NCBI RefSeq assembly: GCF_003597395.2
Contig: NC_133773.1
Location: 145,152,652-145,216,651, forward strand
Direction of reading: 5' to 3'
Source of the DNA: Chelonoidis abingdonii
Lineage: Eukaryota; Chordata; Testudines; Testudinidae
DNA length: 64,000 nucleotides
Part shown: positions 22,781-33,150 of the stretch, piece after piece
Layout of the letters: each line of letters starts with the position of its first letter
How positions within the stretch are numbered: the stretch's first letter is position 1
Position numbers and translations under genes: made by a program
Notes under the pieces: model-generated
Database searches by the model: none
Seen by the model: the letters and a program-made list of their open reading frames with translations, nothing else
Told to the model about the DNA's origin: nothing

Positions 22781-23114
22781 CACACACCTCCCTTCCTGAC
22801 TGAAAGGCTCAGGTTGCAGTCCAAAAACAGACCTTAGCAATCCTGTTCTCACCAACGAGCTGGGTTTAGCTCCAGTGCGGAATGAAACCAGGACTGTGAA
22901 ATGAAAGGGTCTCCTGCTCTTTTCAATGGAAGGTGCCCAGACACAGCAGTGAAGAACCCTACGACACAGAACTGGCTAACAGCCTGGGTGTCCACAAAGG
23001 AGACCCAAGACCTAGCACAGAACGGCAGCATGGGGGCAGTCATCCAAAGTGGGGTATGCTGGAGGCACCTCTTCTCTGCATTCACACCCCATTGGCGAGG
23101 AAGCATACTGAATA

Positions 23115-23535
23115 GCCTGTGTTCTCTCAGGCAAAGCCTCCGCCCCACACCAGCAATTCACCTGGCTCATTTAACTCCAGGTGGAACAGAGACAAAAGGG
23201 TGCATAAGTCTGCTCTGCCCTTCTTAGCCTCCCTTGTCAAGCTTTGTGTCCCTCCCCTGCCATCATCCTCAGCTTCTCACACAATCACCTCCTTGCCTTC
23301 CCTCACCCCTCTGCACACTACAACACCCTGAGCTTATCCCTGCCCTGCCCACATTTAAGTCTCTCTTGAAGACCCATGACTGCCACGCTGCCTACAGAGA
23401 ATCACAGAGACTTGTGTGTACATTGAGCATTGTTGTTCCCTTTCCCCTCACCTCTGTCTACTTGTCTGTTTGTCCTTTGAGTGTTTGGAAAACACCGAGT
23501 ACCAAACAGGCCCTGCCATAAATCAATCAACACAT
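23115..23535 (+). mobile_element. L2 LINE 3' end
   Basis: The translation contains PTFKSLLKTHDCHAAYRES, matching the end of L2 ORF2 (SFKSLLKTHLF). A 3' UTR follows, with TTTGAGTGTTTGGAAAACACC and CCTGCCATAAATCAATC. Confidence 0.65.
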
Positions 23536-23869
23536 TAGTGAGAGAAACGCTGGCCGCTCTCAAGCCAGCACTGTCGGGTCCAAATTCTGCTTCAACAGGG
23601 AGTTGTTCTGGATTTACAGCACCAGGCTAGAGCTCCTTGGAAAGCTGGGATACAGAAGTAAAAGGCGAAAGATTTATACGATCTGAAATTCTACATAGTG
23701 CTTCACTACCCTGAATCCACTTTGGAAAGCATGCGTTAATAAGAGCCAGCAGTGCCGAGGCTCTGCGGCCAAAGGGCAGCAGACACCCTGCATCCAATCA
23801 CTCCCACCCCTTCTACCCAGACACTGAGCAAATCTGCATGTAAACACACTCCAGCGGGAAAACATTTCT

Positions 23870-24060
23870 CTGCTCTGTAAATATTAAAAGGGCATTCGAT
23901 TAGATCTGGACGCAGATTAAAACCTGTGCAGCTCGAAGCACTGTCAGGAGGCGAAACGCTCGACTTTGATAAATGAATGTGTTTATCAATCAGTTGTTAG
24001 AGGAAACGCAAACCAGCGCTCAGAAGCCTTTTAGCAGGAACATGCAGAGACACAGGGTCG
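23870..24060. other. Non-repetitive AT/CpG mixed block with perfect inverted repeat
   Basis: TTGATAAA and TTTATCAA flank an 8-bp spacer near 23968-23991. The block has several CpGs although it is AT-rich, and I recognise no mobile element. It could be a conserved noncoding element; only an alignment would tell. Confidence 0.3.
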
Positions 24061-24655
24061 CAGCGTTCAACATCTCCTTCGAGGGACCTGACCACTCTGC
24101 TCTCCAACCCCACACTTATTGCTAACTCACAAAATACCTAACATCCCAATGGCAGGGTCACATTCTCACCCAGACCAGAGACCCCTAAAAAGAACCTGAA
24201 ACTCCTAGAGGATATGGTGTCTTATGGGCCCTACAGGTAAATACAGCACTGAAGAAGATAGATACATTTAAGGCTAAAATCAAAACAAGAATTTATGATG
24301 TCAATATAGACCACACCCAAAACGACATTTAGCTTCGTGCCAATGTGAAATTCATCCTTTGGGCAAAGGGCTAGCAGATAGGCTGATGCACTACTTAAGC
24401 CTGTTTGCTAGGTCTTTGCCTAGGGATGAATTTCACTTACAGCAAGTTCATTGGTTGTTTGGGACAGTATCCTAAGAGACAGAACAAACAAAATCAAGCA
24501 AAACCAGATCATTTTATTAGAGGGTCAAAGTTATCCTCAAGACTCTTTGATGGTATAATTCAGTGAGTTCTGCTGTAGGGGAGAGAAGTCCAGCGACCAA
24601 TCAATAAGCTAGACAAATAAGATAGGACAAAATAGGGGGAAATGTATAGTACACG

Positions 24656-24680
24656 TACACACACACACACACACACACAC
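24656..24680. repeat. (AC)n microsatellite
   Basis: A perfect AC tract of about 25 bp. Confidence 0.95.
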
Positions 24681-24744
24681 TCTCCCCTAGCACTTTCAAT
24701 CGGCAAGACTTGCTGCACTTTACAAAAAAGTTGATGTCCCAGAT

Positions 24745-25215
24745 TCATAGATTCCAAGGCCCCAGGTGACCACTGATCATCCAGTCTGGCCTCCTCTACA
24801 TCACCAGCCAGAGAGTTTCACCCACTTGCTCTGCAGTGAGCCCAACACCTTGTATTTGACTCAACCATCTTACAGAAAAGCAGCCAGTCTAGATCCGAAG
24901 ACCCCAAGAGCTGGAGAATCCAGCACTTCCCTTGGTAGTTTGCTGACCTGGTTAATCACCCTCCCTGTGAAAGATGGCTGCCTCATTTCAGATTTGAATG
25001 TGTCTGGCTTTGACTTCTAGCAATTGGTTCTTGTTCGGTTTTTCTCCACTAGCTTGAGTGCTCTTTTCCCCTGTGACAGCACGGATACACTGAACAAGTC
25101 ACCTCTCAAGTTTCTTTTCGAGAAGCTAAACAGATTATGCTCCTTTAGTCTCCTGCTTTAAGGCATTTCTTTCCATCTCTCAGATCCCTTTTGTGGCCCT
25201 TCTCTGCCATTTTAC
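24745..25215 (-). mobile_element. CR1-type LINE 3' region (minus strand)
   Basis: It begins AGATTCCAAGGCCCCAGG, then GATCATCCAGTCTGGCCTCC, and continues through TTCTAGCAATTGGTTC and AGCTAAACAGATTATGCTCC to GTGGCCCTTCTCTGCC. The order equals that of the minus-strand CR1 at 12256-13262. Confidence 0.8.
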
Positions 25216-26190
25216 AGCAGGAGGCACAGACAGTGAAGTGACTCTGGGGCAGACCCAGGTCTAGATCCCACCCCCACCCCAAAACCCCTCTCCATTCCAT
25301 GCTGTAGCCACCAGTCCCAGCACTTCCTCCCTATTCTGCACATTCCCTTGCTTTTCCTGCGAGCAGACAGATCCTTGTGAAACACGCCTGACAAAGGCTG
25401 CGGATTCCATCTGTCAAACCAGGATGTGAGAAAGAATATTCAGATGTTGGTGTTACCTCTGCCAAACAGACGAACAACCTCCTTCCTCTACACAACCTAA
25501 GCCAGAAAACTGCCAGACACCAAGTATGCGCCTGCTTATTCCTCCCCAGCCCCAGAACCATCACATGCAGTCTAAACCCTGAGCCAGCCATGCTGAAAGC
25601 AGTCCCCAGAGAGGCCGTATGTGGGCTACTGGCAAGGGCAGATGAAGCAATGGAACAAGCCAGCCTATTACAGATCCCTGAACAGCAATTAAACCCAAGC
25701 AGATTAGCTCACACCAGAGAAAAACCCAGCATACACTGACAGCTCCTCCTCAAGAGTGGAGACCACTGCTCAGAGGCTGCAGCACCAGACAAATTAAAAT
25801 GGGGAACCAAAAGTGACCAGATTTTGCAAGAAGCAAGAGTTTTCTACTGCAAAGAATAATAATAATAGGGCGTTGTTTTCCCACGATACTGAACAAAAGA
25901 CTTCTTAGAACCAAGTGACGAGAAAAGCTGCCTGTTTCTTTAAAGAGAGGAGAAAAGCGGCAAAAATAGCACGAGTATAAACTGCATCTTGCCACCAGAC
26001 TCCGTGTGCACCAGAAATAAAGCAGACAGTCTATTTTTCACCTACTCCTGTTCATTCACAGTGTGTCATTATGGGAACGTTGACACTATTTGGACAACTT
26101 CTCATGTCAATCAAGCGGCCTGAAGAGAAGGAAAACGAAGGAGAGAGTTGAGCAAGACACTAGAATTATCCTCCCTACCTCTCGGAAACA
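25216..26190. other. No feature recognised
   Basis: Unassigned. ORFs are under 90 codons and have no recognised domain. Confidence 0.5.
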
Positions 26191-26199
26191 GATGTGGAA

Positions 26200-26395
26200 C
26201 CATAAAACCAGGGTGGTCTTGTGGTTCAGGCATCGGATGGGGCCTCAGAAGATCTGGGTTCAAACGCCCATCTCTGCCTCCAATGCCCTTTGTGACGATC
26301 TAGGACAAGCCACTTAACCTCTGTGTCCTAGTTTCCCACTATACATTGGGGATAGTACTGATCTGCTTTATTCTCAGATGCTATGGCAATAATGG
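26200..26395 (+). mobile_element. MIR SINE, near full length
   Basis: GGTGGTCTTGTGGTTCAGGC, AAGATCTGGGTTCAAACGCCC, GGACAAGCCACTTAACCTCTG, CCTAGTTTCCCACTATACATTGGGG follow MIR order, including a tRNA-like B-box GGTTCAAAC. Confidence 0.8.
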
Positions 26396-26399
26396 ACCC

Positions 26400-26775
26400 A
26401 TAGGTTATACTTACACTTCACACGAAACTCAGGCTCTGACTTGTGTGTGTGGATGGAAGGGGGCTTGGGCTCACACTTATCAGCCTGACTCAGGATCTAG
26501 GTCCTAGAACCTTGCTAGTGGGGTGGGTCAGAGCCTCTGAGACTTGGGTCCAAGCCCTGTCATTTTGCAGTGTGGACAAAACTCAGACCTCAGGCCCAAG
26601 TCAAAAGCTCTATTCACTGTGGTAGACACATTGAGTGCAGACTCAGGCCAGCAGTTGTAAACCCTGGTATGCAACGCGGTGTGGACGCTCAAGAGCAGGC
26701 TTGGAAACACCAAGTCCACAAGGCTAAGTCCCACAGACCTGGACTGGCAATGCAGTGTGGACGTACCCAGAGGAA
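26400..26775. mobile_element. MITE, GTCTAC/GTGTGGACGTACCC family
   Basis: The right end GCAGTGTGGACGTACCC has reverse complement GGGTACGTCCACACTGC. The left end GGTTATACTTACACTTCA is a weaker inverted match. The sequence between has GGCTTGGGCTCA-type text common to this class. There is no ORF of interest. Confidence 0.5.
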
Positions 26776-27484
26776 CTTAGATAAATAAGGCAACTGCCAC
26801 CGAACAGACCTGAAAAACAGCAGTAGATGAGATTGTGGCTTCACATCATGCCAGGACGTGGCCCTCTAAGAGAGCTGTACCTTCTCCGACGCCACCTCAA
26901 ATAGCTGGCACTCGGATTCCTCCTGGGAGCCTGCTTTTCCCACAAGTGCTGGCAAGAGAGACAGTGCCACCCCAGAAAGCTTATACCATGCACACCGTAT
27001 GCTGCATGCTCACACACGCAGAACTAGCGTCTCTGCGCCGTGCTGGTGTTGTCAGCTCCTCTGAGCCAGGGCCATCACCACCAGTCTCCGGCAGGGCCGA
27101 GAATTTCAATAGTTCCTAAACCCCCTGGACTCCCAGAGGGACTTGGGCTCTTAAGGCCCTTTTGAAAATGTTCCCTATTATCTGCTCTCAACCAACAACA
27201 GCATGAACAGCAGCAGCGCTCGGTAGGAGCCGATACTCTTATCTATTATATTAGCCTACTTGGGGCATAAAAACTTGAGCTAGAACTACTATTTGGGGTA
27301 CCTGAGAGATTATTGGATGCCCCGGTGGTGTTCCTAGCTACTCCACATATTGCCCCCAAAGGAGACCCAGCCATGTCTCCCTCCCCCATCATCCCCCACT
27401 TCAGCTCTGAAAACACCGCCAGCTTTTATTTTGGTCTTAATCAAATTGAATTGTAAGGAAGGCACAGCTGACAAATAGTTACCC

Positions 27485-27610
27485 AGGGAGCTGGGACTCA
27501 GTACTCTGTCACTGAAATCACTCTGTGGCCTTGGGAAAATCATTAACTTTTGTGCCTCAGTTTCTCCTGTCAACTAGGAAGCACTGTTGCATTAATTTCG
27601 ATGGAATAAA
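27485..27610 (+). mobile_element. MIR SINE fragment
   Basis: GTGGCCTTGGGAAAATCATT, then GTGCCTCAGTTTCTCCTGTC is the MIR core. Confidence 0.65.
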
Positions 27611-27619
27611 CGGGCCTGA

Positions 27620-27965
27620 AGAGTCAAAGGTGTTAACGTGACCCTGTCACTGGCCCCCCACTTTTAAGCGAGGTCCAGGGTTTGGTATATAGGGCCTTCA
27701 GCCTGCTGACTACCATGGCAAACACAATTCAAATGTTTTTAACCTTTTCTTAAAGATACAGAAAAGAAGGAAAAACAGGGAAAGTGTTTGAAATGGAAAG
27801 CATGAAGTCAGGTTTTGATTTTAACACCATCCCTTCTTCCCTTTTGCTAGAGTCTCTTTGGAAGGAAACTCCCCCACGTGACAGTCTCTTCGCAGGCACT
27901 GAAAAGGGAACAGCAGTTCATTTGGGGGCAAAGAGGAGCAGTTAGCTGAGATGGGCAGGAGCTGT
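27620..27965 (+). repeat. Unclassified dispersed repeat, copy 1
   Basis: It shares ordered blocks with 58095-58420: AAGGTGTTAAC, GTCCAGGGTTTGG, TTTAACCTTTTCTTAAAGATAC, AGAAGGAAAAACAGGGAAAGT, AGTCAGGTTTTGATTTTAACAC and GTTCATTTGGGGGCAAAGAG. Same orientation, about 30.5 kb apart. It is probably part of an LTR retroelement, but I cannot name it. Confidence 0.6.
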
Positions 27966-28323
27966 AAAGTCCAAGCCTGTTTCCTTGAAGAGAAAACAAG
28001 ACGGAGACGCATAAGAGGGGAGAAAAAAGAACAACACAGACAGAAAATGCAGCTGCTTCTGTCTCTGGCGTGGGTTCTCAGTCGCAGCCTCACTGCTGGA
28101 GAGAGACAGTCCCAGTGCACGGTCTTATCAGCCACTTCGAAACCTGCCAAACTTGTACCAGCATCGGGCTGTTTAAGGCATCGCTTTTGTCGGTCGCCGT
28201 CACACAGCAGTGATGCAAAATATGCAGGCTTGGCCGGCTAAGCCGGGCTCGTACTACACAGAAGGCAGTAGGAGAGGGATAGGAAAGAGAAACAATAAGG
28301 GAGAGAAAGGGAAAGAACACATC

Positions 28324-28695
28324 GGGTCCGCCTACGCTGCAAGAGACAGACCTGCAGCAGCGAGTATCAGCGCCTGGGTCTACCGATTCAGGCTTGCAGG
28401 ATGGGGCTAAAAGCAGCAGGGTAGAAGGGTAGAGCCCTGTGCGAATACAAAATTTGTATCCGCATTCAACCTGCTAACAGGGTCCGTGGACATCTGTAGC
28501 TTTTTCAGGGCACTACAGATGTGCCCGCTCGGGTGGGAGCTCGAGCTCTGAGACCCATCCTCCTTGTTCCAGTCTGAGCGAGAATGTCTACGCAGCTATT
28601 TTAGCCCTGTAGCACATGTTCCCCGACCCCAAGTCTTTAGACCCTGGCTCTGAGATTTGCTGCTGCAGGGTATTTTTTGCAGTGTAGACGAACCC
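28324..28695. mobile_element. MITE with 19-bp terminal inverted repeats
   Basis: The left terminus GGGTCCGCCTACGCTGCAA and the reverse complement of the right terminus, GGGTTCGTCTACACTGCAA, match at 16 of 19 bases. Near 28435-28480 an inner piece with ATACAAAATTTGTATCCGC looks like another element inserted within it. A target duplication was not resolved. Confidence 0.7.
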
Positions 28696-29375
28696 TTTTG
28701 GGGCGGGGAGACAAACCTCACATTCCAAGTGGTGGTTTGAATAAGGCGGAGCTGGCGGACATGGTGATGTTAGCTGGGTCCCTCGCTCTGGCCCAGTCTG
28801 GTCAGGATCTCTCAGGATCAGGGCTGCAAAGCCCATCCTGAGCACAGACAGTGGGGGAGGTGAGCCTCTCCTGTGTGCAGGCAGCCAGCCATGGAGACAG
28901 GCACCCACAGCCACAACCAGCAAAGGAAACCAGGCCTGCTGGAAAGGGGATGGTGCAGAGAAGGAAGGGGAGGCAGAGAGACCTGGGCTAGGCAACAGCC
29001 TCGCCCCAGGCTACTCCAAGAAAACAGCTGGGAGACTAAAGGAGATGGCAGCAAGCCCAAAAAGCGAAGGGCTGACAGGCTTAATGGGAGGTGAGGCTCC
29101 ACGAATGGACCTGACAGAGCAAACAGAGGAGGGTCTGGCAGGAGAGGTGGCGACCCCTCGAGAGACCACACCAAGAGACAGCGACAGACACCCCCCAAAA
29201 GGGAGCAGAGGGTAGAACAGCCCAACCCCTCATTATTTTATCTACGAATTAGGCCTAATTTCCAACACACCAATTTTGGCTCCTTTGAATCGTAGCAGGC
29301 GGCCTTTTTGTTTGGACTAATTCAGATGGTCTCCCTTTTGCCCCTCCCCCACCAACATTTACTGCTGTGGGTTAT
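28696..29375. other. No feature recognised
   Basis: Partly GC-rich unassigned sequence. Two overlapping minus-strand ORFs of 135 codons (28588-28995 and 28818-29225) are rejected; the first runs into the MITE end. Confidence 0.5.
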
Positions 29376-29704
29376 TGATAACGTTTTCAAACGCATAAAA
29401 GGTTGTTACAAGGAGGAGGATGAAAAATGGTTCTCCTTAACCTCTGAGGACAGGACAAGAAGCAATGGACTTCAATTGCATCAAGGCAGTTTAGGTTGGA
29501 CATCAGGAAGCATGTCCTGTCAGGGTAGATAAGCACTGGAACAAACTGCCAAGGGAGGCAGTGGAATCTGTCACTGAAGGTTTTTAAGAAGAGGTTGGAC
29601 AAACACCTGTCAGGGATGGTCTAGTTATTCTGTAGTCCTGCACTGGGTGCAGGGAACTGGACTAGACGACCTATTCAGGTCCCTTCCAGCCCTACTGTTC
29701 TATG
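29376..29704 (+). mobile_element. CR1 LINE 3' end
   Basis: AACGTTTTCAAACGCATAAAAGG, ACCTCTGAGGACAGGACAAG, GAGGTTGGACAAACACCTGTC, and terminal GACTAGACGACCTATTCAGG then TCCAGCCCTACTGTTCTATGG. The intact CTCTGAGGACAGGACAAG joint shows the empty state of the site filled by the LTR at 9408. Confidence 0.9.
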
Positions 29705-30575
29705 GTGACATTTCCTAATCTTCTATCCATTTTCCCACAGTCAAGCTCACAAGTCAGGTAGACCTACCAGGCCCCAGTTCTCACCACAGGACTCCCATCT
29801 CCCTTATGTGGATGCTGGCAAACTTCATTATTGCTTCTAAAGGGATCAGAGATCTTTGGATGAAAGCTGCTACATAAAAGTATTTTTAAGTGGCCACATT
29901 TCTGCCATTCTGGAAGCACACATTGAGGCCATTTGTTGACCCTGTCCCTAAAATCTCAGAAGAAATCCCTTTGGGTTGTTTTATTGGGGGAGGAAGGGGC
30001 TCCCATCCCTGCCTATTGAGAACACGCACCAAGCTCCAGACACTAGCAAAGGCTGGGAGAGGAAGCGTATAAAAGCTACCAATCATTGCTGCTGTGGCTA
30101 AGCATTGATGCAACGATGGCTTTAACCCTCCCTTACGCTGTAGCACAAATCTTGACGGGTTCCTTATCTGGACATTCTCCAAGAGTCAAGGACAGAGGGA
30201 ACCAATCCAGTAATTCCCTGAGCTATAAACAGGAGCTGCTAGTTTCACTGCTTTGTCTTCAAGGCCATCCCAATGCTGGTTTTAGATATCTCACACTATG
30301 TCAACTTCTAGCAGGGTCACCTGTTTTCTACATGCCACTGGAAGGTGCATCAGGCAGGGAGCTCATTCTCCGGAGGTGAATCAAAAGTAGAACCCCAAAG
30401 TCCAGCCACAGGAAAGACTTTGGAGTTGAATGTTTACAGCAGTTGGCACACAGGGCATAGTCCAACATCAGTTCCAGTTTCCACAGAGGAGACGGAGCTA
30501 TTCAGCCCTCCCTTAACTGACCAAACATCCTCCTCCTCAACTTACTCCACCTCCTTTTCTCGCTACAGCTCTTAC
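29705..30575. other. No feature recognised; adjoins ADISSP exon 2
   Basis: Unassigned sequence 3' of exon 2 on the gene's strand. A search for the following ADISSP exon (VGFLK start) was negative here. Confidence 0.5.
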
Positions 30576-30718
30576 CTTGACCAAGAAGTTGCCATCCTTC
30601 TCCTGGGTGACCATGACCACGGAGTCATGGAGCTTCTCGTCAAAGTGCACATGGGAATGTGCTCCTTCCTCGGGCTGGCTGGCGGCGAAGCGGACACCAC
30701 CCACTTTCGGCTTTGTGC
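30576..30718 (-). CDS. ADISSP: ADISSP (C20orf27) coding exon 2
   Basis: The minus-strand exon is 143 nt, with a pyrimidine-rich acceptor ending TTGCAG before 30718 and a GTAAGA donor after 30576. Joined in phase to the exon at 48914-48932 it gives 54 codons with no stop. It encodes TKPKVGGVRFAA, an acidic linker, then HSHVHFDEKLHDSVVMVTQ and a C-terminal FLVK. The core HSHVHFDEKLHDSVVMVTQ is, from memory, identical to human ADISSP residues 27-45, and 54 codons is the human length for this stretch. Differences fall in the linker after RFAA. The frame remains open for a few codons past the donor, so the 3' boundary rests on the splice consensus and on human FLVK being followed by VGFLK. No VGFLK-like exon was found further left. 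The gene in mammals lies between HSPA12B and SPEF1, but neither neighbour is visible here. Confidence 0.95.
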
Positions 30719-31502
30719 CTGCAAGGAGAGAAGACCCAAGCATGATTTAGCTCCCCTCACGGCTTCCACAATACCCAGCCTGTGAAGCAGAGGAAACACT
30801 GAGGCACATCTCAAGGCGATGGCCTGGCCCGAGTGCTCATTCAGCATTTGGCTCCCTTAACCCAAGTCTCAGATGGGGATCACAATAGGGTCTTGAAGCA
30901 GGATGTAGGGGCATGACTCAGCACTGATTTACTAGGAGAATTACACTGTGACCCTGCAAGTTCCAGCAGAATCAATGCATAGTGCAAGTTCTAGTGAAGC
31001 ACTTGCGCCAAGCTGGGTCCCTAAAATTAGACATTTAAAAAGAAAAGACCCGATTTTTCTTCCTGGTGCTGAGCGCTTGCAATTCCCCTCAGCTTCAGCA
31101 GGAATTGGGGGTGCTCAGCTTCTCTGAATCACCATAAATTGGTGCCAAGATTTAGGTACCACAGACCCTCCCCGTCCCCCATCCCCCTGACCAGAAATAG
31201 ATTCTTGATATGCAACCCAGGTTTTCCATTGCTCCTGTCACTTGGAATTAGAACCCCAGTCCCCAATACCATTCTAAGCAATCACCCTCCTTCCCAGGTA
31301 CATGAGCTAGGCACACCGCTACGTCCCACTCTCTTAATCACTGCTTAACTGAGCTGTGCAGACTCAGCTCTTAATCCTTCCTTGCAGGTCCCTCCAGCAC
31401 CCGGATCATTTTTTCTTCTTCTCTGAACTTGCTCCACTTTTCCCACAGCTTCCTGCATCTACCTCTTCTTGGAAGTGCCCCGCAGCAGAGGGGGGGTCTC
31501 AC

Positions 31503-31902
31503 TGTGATGGAGTAGGGGCTGTCTACATGGGGGATGGGAGAGCAGGGGAGGACTTTAGGGGATGGACAATACCTGAGCCTGTAACCTGAGCTAGGCAAGG
31601 GGGGTGAGAGGTCAACACTTTTTGACCGGGAAGCTAGACAAAGGAAGGGGCCGGCTGGAGGAGGTTAGTTTCAGTTTCGGTTTGGGGCTGGGTGGGGGGA
31701 AATTCAGGGTATCCTAAGCTGGGATCCAAGCACCCTGAAACCCCAGAAGGACTCGATTGAGGGGTCCTGACTGTGCCTCCAAGCTCTGCTGTAACCTGCA
31801 TTCCTGTTGTCCAATAAACCTCCTGTTTTACTGGCTGGCTGAGAGTCACTGAGAGTCCCAGGAACAGGGGTGCAGGGCCAGACTCCCCCACACTCCGTGA
31901 CA
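31503..31902 (+). mobile_element. ERV-type solo LTR, 400 bp, with perfect 5-bp TSD
   Basis: It begins TGTGATGGAGTAGG and ends CCACACTCCGTGACA (reverse complement TGTCACGGAGTGTGG), with TG...CA termini. CTCAC flanks it at 31498-31502 and 31903-31907. A polyadenylation-type CAATAAACCTCC lies near 31811. It is inside ADISSP intron 1, about 0.8 kb upstream of exon 2 in gene order, and antisense to the gene. Confidence 0.82.
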
Positions 31903-31966
31903 CTCACCATAGGCCTAGAAAGAGGGACTCTCTTCAGCCCCCAATTTCTTCCCAGCTCCTCAGCAT

Positions 31967-32368
31967 CAGGGTCGGCTTTAGGAAATACGGGGCCCAATTC
32001 GAACAGTTTTGACGGGGCCCCAGCAAGGATAACTTAAAAAAAAAAAAAACAACCACGTAAAAAAAACACGTGGGGCTTGTACTCACCGGGCGGTTCTCCG
32101 AGTCTTTGGTGCCACTTCGGCGGTGGGTCCTTCACTCTCTCTGGGTCTTCGGCGGCACTGAAGGACCCGCCGCCGAAGTGCTGCCAAAGACCTGGAGCAA
32201 GTGAACGACCAGCCGCCGAAGTGCCGCTGAAGACCCGGAGAGCCGCCGGGTGAGTAAAAATTAAAAAGGCGCCTTTAGCCAGGGAAGGGATTCTCACTGT
32301 GTCTGGGGCCCTCTTAGGCGCGGGCCCAATTCGGGGAAATTGGTGGAATAGGCCTAAAGCCGGCCCTG
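31967..32368. mobile_element. hAT-type MITE with internal hairpin, 402 bp
   Basis: The left end CAGGGTCGGCTTTAGG and the reverse complement of the right end CAGGGCCGGCTTTAGG differ at one base in 16. The flanks are CTCAGCAT (31959-31966) and CTCGGCAT (32369-32376), one mismatch in 8. The interior is CpG-rich and holds near-perfect inverted arms of about 45 bp around 32088-32138 and 32158-32200, plus a third related unit at 32211-32250. It is a known kind of non-autonomous hAT without transposase. Confidence 0.85.
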
Positions 32369-32904
32369 CTCGGCATGCAGCCTCTGCAGACACAGCCCAG
32401 CAGAACTGCAGTTGCTTGGCTATGGGCGAGACATCACTGGTTTGTCCAAGACCCATCTCCTCAGTTCAGAGCACTTTGCACCCAGCTCAGAGATTGCCCT
32501 GTATCCACAAATTGCCGGCAGTAAAAGGCTGCATCCATACCAGCGCTTGCAGGGCAGTAGTATAATCCCACTGCATTGCTTCCCACCCCACAGATCAGGT
32601 CCAGAGAACACAGTGGGCAAAGTGCTGATGCCCTGTTTTATACCAGCACCGGAACTCGGGGAGCTGAGCCGGGCTGCTTAGTGCCACATGCGAAGTTGTA
32701 AGTATTGGCAAAACCAAGCCATCAACTGGCCCATACAATTGCGTTGCCTGATGTGATGGACCCACTCCTTAGTTACCCTTGGGGAAGTGATTCAACCACC
32801 ACGACTTGGAGTCTTTACATAGAGATTGGCTGTCTCTCCAGAAGGTATTTTCTAGCTAAACCACAAGTTACCGGGCTTCACAATGTTCACTTAGTTCTAT
32901 TATA

Positions 32905-32995
32905 GCAGCCCCTAGGGAACCCCAGTCAAAGACCAGGGCTTCTCTGTGCTATACGGGAAAGTAGCAGAGACCTTCCTTGTCCCCAGAAGCTTACA
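32905..32995 (-). mobile_element. LINE 3' end (L3/CR1-like), inverted
   Basis: TAGCAGCCCCTAGGGAACCCC, CAGTCAAAGACCAGGGC and CCCCAGAAGCTTACAACGG form the reverse complement of the family seen at 4437-4650. Confidence 0.45.
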
Positions 32996-33069
32996 ACGGA
33001 GGATGTGATGTTAAGGAAACAGACAAGTAGTAGCAAAGAACAGTCTCCTCCACTGCCCAAATCCGTGGG

Positions 33070-33150
33070 GGAGGTTCTCTAGGCTGTGCCATGCAGGTCA
33101 GATGAGATGGTCAGAACGGTCCCTTCTAATCTTAAAATCCATGAATCTTC
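33070..33150 (+). mobile_element. CR1-type LINE 3' terminus
   Basis: GGCTGTGCCATGCAGGTCAG, GATGAGATGGTCAGAACGG and TCTTAAAATCCATGAATC form the CR1-type 3' end. Confidence 0.65.

Larger units (their letters stand above)
1..30575 (-). other. Sequence 3' of ADISSP exon 2; remaining exons not found
   Basis: The GTAAGA donor at 30575 implies at least one more exon to the left. I looked on the minus strand for the expected continuation, starting VGFLK with a HRYEI-like motif soon after, and for the C-terminal part of the protein, and saw no match down to position 1. Either intron 2 is longer than about 30 kb or I missed a diverged or short exon. The interval is a dense repeat nest whose parts are listed separately. 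Confidence 0.5.

Noticed and set aside
28588..29225. Two overlapping 135-codon minus-strand ORFs considered as a gene
   Set aside because: Low-complexity Pro/Ser/Leu-rich translations in overlapping frames; the first overlaps the MITE at 28324-28695.
31967..32368. CpG-rich patch considered as a promoter
   Set aside because: The patch is exactly bounded by hAT termini and an 8-bp duplication, so it is a MITE.
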